This document shows, piece by piece, positions 8,262 to 15,726 of a stretch of DNA of 64,000 nucleotides. Source of the stretch: Robertmurraya kyonggiensis (GTDB lineage: Bacteria; Bacillota; Bacilli; Bacillales; Cytobacillaceae); assembly GCF_005116465.1 (NCBI RefSeq), contig NZ_SWBM01000001.1, positions 186,001-250,000 on the forward strand. Reading direction: 5' to 3'. Both the position numbers and the translations under genes were made by a program. Position 1 is the stretch's first letter. Every line of letters starts with the position of its first letter. The notes under the pieces were generated by a model. That model was not told where the DNA came from and did no database searches. It saw only the letters and a list, made by a program, of their open reading frames with translations.

Positions 8262-8540
8262 TTACTTATAACCTCGTTTTTCTTTTTGTTCGATTACATT
8301 TCTAATTGACGCTAGTTCAATATTCGATATGCGTAAACGCTTGATAGCGTCTCTAAGTTTTTCATGGTAATAAGGGGTAAATTCTAAAGAACCCTTCTCT
8401 AATTTGCAGATTGTGGACGAATTAACGTTCATAAAGTGACTGAAATCAGCTAACGTTTTGTTGCGTGCGTGGCGTATCGGTTTGAGGAACCTGTGATCGT
8501 ATTCCATGTTATAGGGTAATTTTGAATTGACAGTGTACAT
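8262..8540 (-). CDS. XRE-like HTH regulator of the element
   Basis: The 92-residue protein contains a Cro/C1-type helix-turn-helix (RNKTLADFSHFMNVNSSTIC then KLEKGSLEFTP). The start is placed at ATG 8540 because GAGGTGATAACACAC precedes it. A longer in-frame opening up to 8639 would add a hydrophobic string with no ribosome site. It heads the leftward gene series, so it is the likely repressor or activator of the element's operon. The hairpins at 8651-8716 just upstream could be its operator. Confidence 0.75.
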   Translation of the reverse strand: MYTVNSKLPYNMEYDHRFLKPIRHARNKTLADFSHFMNVNSSTICKLEKGSLEFTPYYHEKLRDAIKRLRISNIELASIRNVIEQKEKRGYK

Positions 8541-8650
8541 GTGTGTTATCACCTCACTAATGTTAGTTCTAAAAATTAGAAGTAGAAGTACAAATAAAAA
8601 GGCATGGCATAAAGCCACACCTTTGCTACTGGGAGACATGTCTATTCTAA

Positions 8651-8716
8651 TCCGTAACAGGTATTTGCCTGTCTAGTGTATAGATCACTAGACCACAGTG
8701 GATTACAGGCAATTTT
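8651..8716. promoter_or_regulatory. Nested inverted repeats upstream of the XRE gene
   Basis: TTGCCTGT (8665-8672) is repeated inverted as ACAGGCAA (8705-8712), followed by a T run. Inside lies GTCTAGTG (8671-8678) with CACTAGAC (8686-8693). A further ACAGG at about 8657 can also pair with CCTGT. Mutually exclusive pairings of this kind suit an operator, a terminator or an origin. Confidence 0.5.
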
Positions 8717-8799
8717 TATAAAAATTTTATTTAATGTCCTAATCCGTTCCTTATTTGCAAGTGCCTCTTTGAATAAACATTAAAGGGGTACTGGTACAG

Positions 8800-8886
8800 A
8801 TGAAAGATATAAAAAGAAGTGGAAAATTGAGTAACCAAAATAAACAATCTGAATATCATGGCTTACAAGAGGTGGTGGGCTTATGA
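8800..8886 (+). CDS. Short ORF, 28 codons, coupled to the next
   Basis: ATG at 8800 follows AAAGGGGT with normal spacing. The frame ends in TGA overlapping the ATG of the next small frame (ATGA), which is typical of translational coupling. The product is a basic, polar 28-residue peptide. No homology is recognised. Confidence 0.45.
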   Translation: MKDIKRSGKLSNQNKQSEYHGLQEVVGL

Positions 8887-9008
8887 AAAATAAACGTACA
8901 CCAAAAGTAACCATTATCAAAGCCACTAATCCGAACTATAAACAAGTTGCTGAAGCTATCGTAAAATTATCTCAATCTAATACAGAATCAAAGAAAGACG
9001 TTTCCTAA
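8883..9008 (+). CDS. Short ORF, 41-residue basic peptide
   Basis: The peptide begins MKNKRTPKVTIIKATNPNY and ends in a Lys-rich tail. AGAGGTGGTGGG is a good ribosome site before ATG 8883. Its stop overlaps, tail to tail, the end of the large recombinase gene. Recombinase-adjacent small basic proteins can be directionality factors, but nothing here proves it. Confidence 0.5.
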   Translation: MKNKRTPKVTIIKATNPNYKQVAEAIVKLSQSNTESKKDVS

Positions 9009-10525
9009 TTGGAGACGTCTTTTTCTTTTAGTCTTATTTCAAACTCATCTTCTGTATTGACTAATTCAAGGCTTTCAAACAGTAGTCTGTAGATCCTGTT
9101 CTGATTTTCAATGCTTTCATTTTCTATATTATTTAGTAAATCAATAGCATTTTGAATAACAGAATTTCTATCGTACTCGGATAAACTACCCAATAACCTC
9201 TCATTATCTTCAAGTGACATATTCAATTCTTTTTTATCATTTTCTAGTGGTGGCACTAAACCTACGTAATCAGCCTCGGATAGTGTTCCCTTAATTAGAT
9301 AGCCTTTAGCGTTCTGGATTTGTGTTTGTATGTCAGCTATTCGCCTTTTAATGTCCTTTATTTGGTTCATTACGCTTATTTTCTTGTCATTGGTTGTATC
9401 TATATCCACGCTTTTTATTTCTTCCATTAAGGTTTCCTTGTATGTTTCAATTGCATTGTAGAAGTGGGGAAGTAGTTCTTTTAATGAGATTGATTTATTA
9501 GAACACTTCTTTTCATAGTAATCCCCTATAACCTTCTGACACTTTCCAATCTGATAAGACGTAAAACCCTCTTTATTAGTCCATGACTTATGAATTGGTA
9601 GTCTACTTCCACATTTACCACATACGACTAATCTATCCAGTACAGTATTTATTTTAGTGTAACGGATTCCTTGTGGATTCCTACTACGTGACTTAATCAT
9701 GTTTTGTACTTCTTGATATTCTTCTATCGTCAATAATGGCTGGTGTGTATCTCTTACAATTACAGATTCATCAAACATCTTACTATCATAATGACTTTCA
9801 CCTAAATAGACACGATTTTCCAACATTCTTGTAATTGTGCCAACGTCTTTCCATCTCTTATTATTTTTTGTAGTATACCCTAGTCGATTAAGTTGACCAA
9901 TGATTTCAGCTATTACATATCCTTCCAATACCTTGTCGACAATATACCTAAAGGCTTTACTTTCAATAGGGTGGGGAACTAGCTTGTCCTTGTCTTTAAA
10001 GTAGCCAAAGGGTGGCTTATTAACATATTTACCTTCCTTAGCACTAGCTAATACTTTCACATTCATTCTGTAAGCAAAGTCCTGAAGTTCTTTCTCATTC
10101 ATAGCCCCACGTATGATATTTGATAGACGCTGTTCCCTACTGTTAGGGAATATATAACCTTCACGTAAGGACAGAATAACAACATCTGTATTACTTAATT
10201 CATGATATACATTTGTTTGTTCATATACCCCACGATATAGTCTTGATTCTTCCACTACGATTATTAAATCGTGCTTTCCATCTAAACAGGCTTTTAACAT
10301 CTTCCTGTATTCAGGTCTATTTAAGTTGGTAGACTTTGCTACAAAATCATTATAGATAACATAATCATTCCAGCCTTGTTCTTTGCAAAAGTCCGTCAAT
10401 CGCTTTAAATGGCTTTCTATTGTTTCTGCCTCAGTCATGCCTTTACTTTTCTTAGACTTCCTTAAATACAGTGCTTTAGGCTTATCAGAAGGCTTGTAAT
10501 CAGCTTGTGAGAATGGTTTATACAA
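9005..10525 (-). CDS. Large serine recombinase (site-specific integrase)
   Basis: This 506-residue protein has an N-terminal resolvase domain with the nucleophile in YLRKSKKSKG (Ser at about 24) and VVEESRLYRG. A recombinase domain follows (GYFKDKDKLVPHPIESKAF), then a zinc ribbon (CGKCGSRLP and later Cys residues) and a coiled coil near the C-terminus. These enzymes integrate and excise DNA between attP and attB with a 2-bp core. The gene ends close to attR and reads towards the element interior, the usual integrase placement. It is the enzyme most likely responsible for the split transporter gene. Confidence 0.93.
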   Translation of the reverse strand: MYKPFSQADYKPSDKPKALYLRKSKKSKGMTEAETIESHLKRLTDFCKEQGWNDYVIYNDFVAKSTNLNRPEYRKMLKACLDGKHDLIIVVEESRLYRGVYEQTNVYHELSNTDVVILSLREGYIFPNSREQRLSNIIRGAMNEKELQDFAYRMNVKVLASAKEGKYVNKPPFGYFKDKDKLVPHPIESKAFRYIVDKVLEGYVIAEIIGQLNRLGYTTKNNKRWKDVGTITRMLENRVYLGESHYDSKMFDESVIVRDTHQPLLTIEEYQEVQNMIKSRSRNPQGIRYTKINTVLDRLVVCGKCGSRLPIHKSWTNKEGFTSYQIGKCQKVIGDYYEKKCSNKSISLKELLPHFYNAIETYKETLMEEIKSVDIDTTNDKKISVMNQIKDIKRRIADIQTQIQNAKGYLIKGTLSEADYVGLVPPLENDKKELNMSLEDNERLLGSLSEYDRNSVIQNAIDLLNNIENESIENQNRIYRLLFESLELVNTEDEFEIRLKEKDVSN

Positions 10526-10565
10526 TGTGTTTCACTCCAGTTAGTATGATAATTATATACTTTAT

Positions 10566-10600
10566 AATAACATACTTTTTCTCCGGACAAGGCGATTCCG
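10566..10600. other. attR of the integrated element
   Basis: The crossover dinucleotide is CC at 10583-10584 on the plus strand. Left of it is element DNA (AACATACTTTTTCT). Right of it is host coding sequence starting GGACAAGGCGATTCCG, which continues the frame of the 5' transporter fragment. Confidence 0.85.
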
Positions 10601-11070
10601 TGACCAAACAAATTCATAGCCATAGCAACGCCAAGTGCTGGTAACCCAACTCTCACGGCTACTGGTAACAATACAGCCCCTAATAAAGCAACCGCTGGGG
10701 ACGGCCAGAAGAACCAGGATATTACCATCATTAATATTCCAATTGTCCAATAGGCTAAAGCAGGAGTACGAATCAGTTTTGAAAATGGAGAGATCATGAC
10801 ATCGTTAATACCGGTCGAAGTTAAAGTTTTGCTCATGGCAACAATAATAGAGATTACGAGAATGGTAGGTAATAGCTCGGTGATAGCGTAAATAAAACTT
10901 GTAAAAATACTGCTGACAGAGGCAGTTAAGGAACCAGTTGCAGTGATTGCAATAAGAAAGATTCCGACTATACAAACGAGAGTTGTATCTCTTTTGAAAA
11001 CCATAAAGCCAATGATGAAAAGAATGAACAGAACGTAAATCCAATGAAGCGCTGCAAGTTCAACGCCCAT
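10583..11070 (-). pseudogene. 5' fragment of the split transporter gene
   Basis: Codons 1-163 of the 464-codon transporter are present. ATG at 11070 follows AAGGGGGAAGAAAA. Hydrophobic segments include IYVLFILFIIGFMVF, TLVCIVGIFLIAITA, ILVISIIVAM and WTIGILMMVISWFFW, so this half supplies about five TM segments. Codon 163 is GGA with the element and GGT in the joined gene. Within the element the frame runs on for about 40 unrelated residues, so a truncated 202-residue protein could be made, probably inactive. Confidence 0.85.
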
Positions 11071-11329
11071 TTTTCTTCCCCCTTAAGTTGAGTAGTAAAG
11101 GCTCTAAACATGAGCCTTGTAAGTAAAAAAATAGGCGATACCCCATTTTTTACAGAGTATGTGAAAATGTAAAAATGGTGTGTGACGACATCTCCGCCTG
11201 TAGACGGAGATGAAAACACTCTTAAGATTGTTTTCGGAGTCTAAAAGAAAAAGTATACTCAATTTAAAAAGGGGATTATCGTTTGTTATCGAATTAAAGA
11301 AATAAGGAATCGAAAGAAAGGGAATTGCC
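11071..11329 (-). other. Divergent intergenic region; structured leader of the split transporter
   Basis: The region separates the split transporter from liaF. It holds CATCTCCG-N8-CGGAGATG (about 11190-11213) and AGGCTCTAAACATGAGCCT (about 11099-11117), both of which would form hairpins in the transporter mRNA leader. I do not recognise a known riboswitch. The liaF promoter must lie in the right-hand part. Confidence 0.5.
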
Positions 11330-12118
11330 ATGAAGTCTAGATCCATCAATCAAATTTTATTTGCATTATTTTTACTAGTAGTTGGAGTTGTTCTTTTACT
11401 TGTAAATATCGGTGTCATTTCCTTGGAAATAAAAGAGCTTTTTGTCGTTTTTTATCCGTTTTTGTTACTCGTAATAGGGGTTAGTATGTTTTTAAAAAGG
11501 CTATTTAGTAGAAGGAAAGACTCATTGTCTTTTAGCTTTTTCTTAATTTTATTTTCCGCAATGCTCGTACTCGATCGCCTGAATTACATTTCGTTTGGTT
11601 TTTGGGACATCTGGAAGCTGTGGCCAGCGATTATTATACTAATGGCATTTTCGATGCTGTTTCAGAAGAAAACAATTAAGATTCACATTACGAGAGACGG
11701 TTCTAAAACGGGTTTGGATAAAGAAACTGACGGGGAAATTAAGGGATATAGAAAGGGCAGTGGGTTATCAATTGGAGATATAAGCTTCAAAGATAGCAAT
11801 TGGGCATTAGAGCCACTCGATTTATCAAACTCAGTTGGGGATTACTATATTGACTTTAGTAAAGCTTTTATCCCAGAGAAAGAAACTCCAGTCGTGATTC
11901 GAGGTTGGATTGGCGATGTGAAAATGATCGTTCCGGAAGATATACCGGTCAAAATTCGCTCGAAAATCAGTGTTGGGGATATTCGTATTTTTGAACAAAA
12001 GACAGATTCGTTTAATCGGACGTTGGAATATAAGACGATAGGTTATGAAGAGGCCACCAGGAAGTTAAATATTATAATAGACTTGAAAATTGGTTCGATT
12101 CGAATCGATAAGGTATAG
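11330..12118 (+). CDS. liaF: LiaF-type membrane regulator of cell-envelope stress
   Basis: The 262-residue protein has about four TM segments in residues 8-110. A C-terminal cytoplasmic domain has the repeating IGDVKMIVPEDIPVKIRSK and VGDIRIFEQ pattern of the LiaF/VraT family. LiaF keeps LiaS silent until lipid II-binding antibiotics or envelope damage are sensed. The liaS gene starts ten bases after its stop. ATG at 11330 follows GAAAGGGAATTGCC. No liaIH target operon is in the window. Confidence 0.85.
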   Translation: MKSRSINQILFALFLLVVGVVLLLVNIGVISLEIKELFVVFYPFLLLVIGVSMFLKRLFSRRKDSLSFSFFLILFSAMLVLDRLNYISFGFWDIWKLWPAIIILMAFSMLFQKKTIKIHITRDGSKTGLDKETDGEIKGYRKGSGLSIGDISFKDSNWALEPLDLSNSVGDYYIDFSKAFIPEKETPVVIRGWIGDVKMIVPEDIPVKIRSKISVGDIRIFEQKTDSFNRTLEYKTIGYEEATRKLNIIIDLKIGSIRIDKV

Positions 12119-12128
12119 GAGTTATTTT

Positions 12129-13169
12129 ATGAAAAAAATATTTGGTATCCGAGGATGGTTTATTCAAAGCTTTATCATGATGGCTTTTATCGGTACATTA
12201 ATCCTATTCGTTGGTTTGCAAATTTATCTATTTAATAATGATTCTACCATTCTAGATATAAAAACGATTTCCTGGCTTTCCGTTTCTGCACTCATCATTT
12301 TCCTGCTTGTTGGAGTGTATTTTGGAATTAAGGGAAGCCAGCTTTTAAAAGGAAGATTAACGGATGTTCTCCTCTATATTTCTACATTAAGAAGTGGCAA
12401 TATATCTGAAAAGCTATTAATTGATGACAGGGATGAGATCGGTTTAATCTCTGAGGAACTAAATCAACTTGCAGACTATATTCAAGAACAAAGTATCTCC
12501 CTGCAAAGATTAGCAGATACAAAAACATCTTTAGCCCAATCTGCTCATACAGCAGTTGTAATGGAAGAGAGGCAAAGGCTTGCAAGAGATCTACATGATG
12601 TTGTAAGCCAACAATTGTTTGCATTAAGTATGATGTCGTCTGCTACCTTACGATTATTTGAGACGGACTCAGAAAAAGCAAAATTGCAGCTTGAGGAAAT
12701 CTCAAAAATTGCTGCTAATGCGCAAGGCGAAATGCGGGCATTGCTCCTTCACTTACGCCCGATTCAGCTAAGTAATGATCGACTCTGTGATGGAGTTATT
12801 AAGTTTCTTCAAGAGCTAAAAGGAAAAACAAATTTAGATTTTCAGGCTAGTATTGATGAAATTGAACATATCTCAAAGGCAACAGAAGAGCATTTGTTTC
12901 GTATTATTCAAGAAGCTCTATCTAATATATTGCGCCATGCCGAGGCTTCCAAAATCACGATGACGTTAACAGAAAAAGAAAACTATATTTATCTATTTAT
13001 TGGCGATAATGGCAAGGGCTTCAATCCAAATACAGAGAGAATCATGTCTTACGGATTGAAAACGATGCGAGAAAGATGTGAGGAGCTAGGGGGCGTTTTT
13101 AAGATCCGTTCCAAAGAAAAGGAAGGTACATATATTGATATTCGAGTACCATTTGTAAGGGAGGTATGA
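12129..13169 (+). CDS. liaS: LiaS-type sensor histidine kinase
   Basis: The 346-residue kinase has two N-terminal TM segments (about 8-35 and 44-65) with a very short outside loop, as in intramembrane-sensing kinases. A HAMP region and a HisKA_3 box follow (EERQRLARDLHDVVSQQLFA, phospho-acceptor His). The HATPase part shows DNGKGFNP. ATG 12129 is chosen because AGGAG lies seven bases upstream. An earlier in-frame start at 12090 lies inside liaF without a ribosome site. It phosphorylates the LiaR protein encoded next to it. Confidence 0.88.
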   Translation: MKKIFGIRGWFIQSFIMMAFIGTLILFVGLQIYLFNNDSTILDIKTISWLSVSALIIFLLVGVYFGIKGSQLLKGRLTDVLLYISTLRSGNISEKLLIDDRDEIGLISEELNQLADYIQEQSISLQRLADTKTSLAQSAHTAVVMEERQRLARDLHDVVSQQLFALSMMSSATLRLFETDSEKAKLQLEEISKIAANAQGEMRALLLHLRPIQLSNDRLCDGVIKFLQELKGKTNLDFQASIDEIEHISKATEEHLFRIIQEALSNILRHAEASKITMTLTEKENYIYLFIGDNGKGFNPNTERIMSYGLKTMRERCEELGGVFKIRSKEKEGTYIDIRVPFVREV

Positions 13170-13172
13170 TGT

Positions 13173-13808
13173 TTGATTCGTGTTGCTGTTGTGGATGATC
13201 ATGAGATGGTTAGAAAAGGGATTATTTCGTATTTAATTACTGAGCCTGAAATTGAAATCGTTGGGGAAGCAAATAGTGGAAATGGTGCAGTATCCCTAGT
13301 TCTTGAGAAAAGACCAGAGGTTGTATTGATGGATTTACTTATGGAGAATGGCACTGGTATTGATGCGACAAAAGAAATATTAAAAGAGTATCCAGAATGT
13401 AAAATCATTATCATCACAAGTTTTTATGATGATGAACAGGTATTTCCAGCAATTGAAGCAGGAGCCTTTAGCTATATTCTAAAAACAGCAACAGCAGAAG
13501 AGGTTGTAAGGGCGATCCAAAAGGCTGTAGCTGGTGAAACAGTAATTGAGCCAAAGGTAGCCAATCGAATGATGAAGCGATTCCGTCCTCAAGAGAGAAA
13601 GCCACATGATGAGTTAACTGAGCGAGAAATGGAAGTGCTTATGTGCATTGGGGAAGGAATGACAAATCAACAAATAAGTGAAGAACTTTTTATTGGAATA
13701 AAGACAGTGAAGACCCATGTTAGTAATATTTTAAGTAAGCTTGATGTAACAGATCGAACCCAAGCAGCAGTTTACGCAAATAGGAATGGACTTGTCCAGA
13801 ACCAATGA
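13173..13808 (+). CDS. liaR: LiaR-type response regulator (NarL/FixJ family)
   Basis: The 211-residue protein has a receiver domain with the acidic pair VVDDHE, phospho-acceptor Asp in VVLMDLLMENG and Lys in ILKTATAEE. A LuxR-type HTH follows (LTEREMEVLMCIGEGMTNQQ onwards). It starts with TTG at 13173 behind GGGAGG, four bases after the liaS stop. Phosphorylated LiaR activates envelope-stress genes and is normally paired with LiaFS. Confidence 0.88.
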   Translation: MIRVAVVDDHEMVRKGIISYLITEPEIEIVGEANSGNGAVSLVLEKRPEVVLMDLLMENGTGIDATKEILKEYPECKIIIITSFYDDEQVFPAIEAGAFSYILKTATAEEVVRAIQKAVAGETVIEPKVANRMMKRFRPQERKPHDELTEREMEVLMCIGEGMTNQQISEELFIGIKTVKTHVSNILSKLDVTDRTQAAVYANRNGLVQNQ

Positions 13809-13809
13809 T

Positions 13810-13836
13810 AAAAGCGCTCAACTCGAGTGCTTTTTC
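13810..13836 (+). terminator. Terminator of the lia operon
   Basis: AAGCGCTC and GAGTGCTT pair, with one G-U pair, around AACTC, followed by TTTTTCT. Confidence 0.7.
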
Positions 13837-13971
13837 TATTTGTACACAATAGCTTCCTAAATTGTCTTTCATTTTTCTGAGGATTATAATTAATCCGTTG
13901 TTTCTTTTTCTAACAGATAATGTTTTCGAAAAGAATCGTTGTTTTAAAATAATTCGAATGAGGAATCTCGC

Positions 13972-15726
13972 ATGCAATCATTATTTAGTCTATTAAAATA
14001 CTTGAAACCATACACATTCTTTGCCATTATTGGACCTCTTTTCATGTGTGTTGAGGTCGGGATGGATTTATTGCAGCCGATGATTATGCAGCACATCATT
14101 GACAATGGAATTGCTACAAATGATACGTCCTATGTCGTCAAAATGAGTCTACTCATGCTCCTTGTTGCCGTCATCGGATTAATTGGTGGGATTGGCTGTT
14201 CCATTTATAGTACGAAAGCTGCCGTTAACTTTGCCACTGATATTCGACAGGATGTCTTTCAAAAGGTCGAAAGATTCTCTGCTAAAAACACAGACCAGTT
14301 TGGGGCAGGGAAATTAATTACAATTGCCACGAATGACATTACGTCTGTTCAAATGGCGGTCATGATGACATTGAAAATTCTTGTTCGAAGTCCGCTATTA
14401 TTCATTGGAAGTGTCATCATCGTTTTTATTTCAGCAAGAGAGTTCTTTTCCATTCTCTTAATCTTAATTCCTTTACTTACGATCGTGAATTGGTATTTCA
14501 TGAAGAACGCTGGAAAGCTGTTCCGAAAGGTTCAAGAAGCAATCGATAAAATGAATACAAAGCTACAGGAGAATTTGACGGGAATTCGTGTAGTGAAAGC
14601 ATTGGGACGTCAGGACTATGAGAAAAAGGGATTTGCCGAAATAAACGAAGAACAGACGAGAATAAATACATCTGCGAATCAAATGATTATGGGACTCATG
14701 CCGGTAATGCTGTTTCTTGTAAATATTGGTGTCGTTGCTGCACTTTGGATGGGTGTTATAAAAGTAGACAATGGAACGACAGAAGTTGGAGTCATTCTCG
14801 CTTTTATCAATTATTTAACGATCACATTGAATGCCTTAATTAGTAGTAGTCATGTACTAATGGCGATCACGCGAGCCTTCCCATCAGCTGAGCGCATTCA
14901 GCAAGTGTTGAATACAAAAATGGATATCGAAAATAAAGTAGAATCGTATGAGCCGTCTTCAATCAAAGGAGACATCGAATTCCGTAATGTTAGCTTCAGC
15001 TATAGCAAGAATGGCGAGCTTGTTTTAAAGGGGCTTAATTTTAGAGCAAGGCAAGGTGAGAAAATTGGCATTATTGGTACGATTGGTAGTGGCAAATCAA
15101 CCTTAATCAAATTGCTTCCACGCCTATATGATGTTGATACTGGAGAAATTATCATTGATGGAAAAAACATCAAAGATTATAAATTAGAACAATTAAGAGA
15201 AGAAATTGGCGTTATCCCACAAAAAGCCATGTTATTTTCAGGCACGATTGCTGAAAACTTGAGATTTGGGAAAGAGAATGCAAGTAAAGAAGAAATGGAA
15301 GCCGCAACAGCGACTGCGAATGCTTCTGAATTTATCGATAAGCTTGACCAACGGTTTGAACATGTCCTAACTCAAGGTGGAAACAATTTATCTGGCGGGC
15401 AAAAACAAAGATTATCCATTGCGCGTGCATTTATCAGAAAACCAGCCATCGTAATATTGGATGATTCTACTTCCGCTGTGGATGCGCTGTCTGAAAAAGA
15501 GATTCTTAATACTTTATATCAAGAGTACGAACAGTCCACTACATTTATCATTGCATCGAAAATTTCATCAATCATGAATGCAGATCGAATTCTAGTAATG
15601 GAAGATGGAAAAATTGTCGGAGCTGGGACTCATCACGAATTGTTGGAACAAAACAATGTGTACCAAGACATTTATAACACTCAAGGTGGAAAGGAGGGAA
15701 TGATTCATGAATCAGCCAGCAACTAA
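13972..15726 (+). CDS. ABC exporter half-transporter with degenerate nucleotide site (YfiB type)
   Basis: The 584-residue protein has a six-TM exporter domain (about 15-300) and a nucleotide-binding domain with Walker A GTIGSGKST (about residue 367) and signature LSGGQKQRLS. Walker B reads VILDDSTSAVD, with Asp in place of the catalytic Glu, and the switch region reads IASKISS, lacking the usual His. This marks it as the degenerate partner of a heterodimeric exporter. It overlaps the next gene by 20 bases. B. subtilis YfiB and YfiC are similar in size and arrangement. Likely substrates are drugs or lipids; none can be named. Confidence 0.88.
   Translation: MQSLFSLLKYLKPYTFFAIIGPLFMCVEVGMDLLQPMIMQHIIDNGIATNDTSYVVKMSLLMLLVAVIGLIGGIGCSIYSTKAAVNFATDIRQDVFQKVERFSAKNTDQFGAGKLITIATNDITSVQMAVMMTLKILVRSPLLFIGSVIIVFISAREFFSILLILIPLLTIVNWYFMKNAGKLFRKVQEAIDKMNTKLQENLTGIRVVKALGRQDYEKKGFAEINEEQTRINTSANQMIMGLMPVMLFLVNIGVVAALWMGVIKVDNGTTEVGVILAFINYLTITLNALISSSHVLMAITRAFPSAERIQQVLNTKMDIENKVESYEPSSIKGDIEFRNVSFSYSKNGELVLKGLNFRARQGEKIGIIGTIGSGKSTLIKLLPRLYDVDTGEIIIDGKNIKDYKLEQLREEIGVIPQKAMLFSGTIAENLRFGKENASKEEMEAATATANASEFIDKLDQRFEHVLTQGGNNLSGGQKQRLSIARAFIRKPAIVILDDSTSAVDALSEKEILNTLYQEYEQSTTFIIASKISSIMNADRILVMEDGKIVGAGTHHELLEQNNVYQDIYNTQGGKEGMIHESASN

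Larger units (their letters stand above)
3058..10584. mobile_element. 7.5-kb integrated element with large serine recombinase, inserted in a transporter gene
   Basis: The boundaries come from rebuilding the host gene. In the sense of the interrupted gene, the right junction reads TTGTCC-GG-AGAAAA and the left reads TTTATCA-GG-TGACTTC. Joining the outer flanks at GG gives TTGTCC-GG-TGACTTC and an unbroken frame. A 2-bp crossover core is what serine recombinases use. The element carries the integrase next to attR, a resolvase-type recombinase, a Cys-rich VLP-type protein, zinc-ribbon and HTH proteins and one two-TM protein. I see no relaxase, conjugation ATPase, replication initiator, phage structural gene or resistance gene, so it may be a mobilisable or satellite-like island. 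Confidence 0.9.

Noticed and set aside
8541-8639. Hydrophobic N-terminal extension of the XRE regulator
   Set aside because: GAGGTGATAACACAC marks the start at 8540; the extension has no ribosome site and is odd for a DNA-binding protein.
3076-10565. A phage-defence or toxin-antitoxin cargo in the element
   Set aside because: No recognisable nuclease, kinase, methyltransferase, toxin fold or antitoxin pairing was found; the small genes remain unassigned.
12090-12128. Longer N-terminus for liaS overlapping liaF
   Set aside because: No ribosome site precedes it; AGGAG supports ATG 12129, where the usual TM segment begins.
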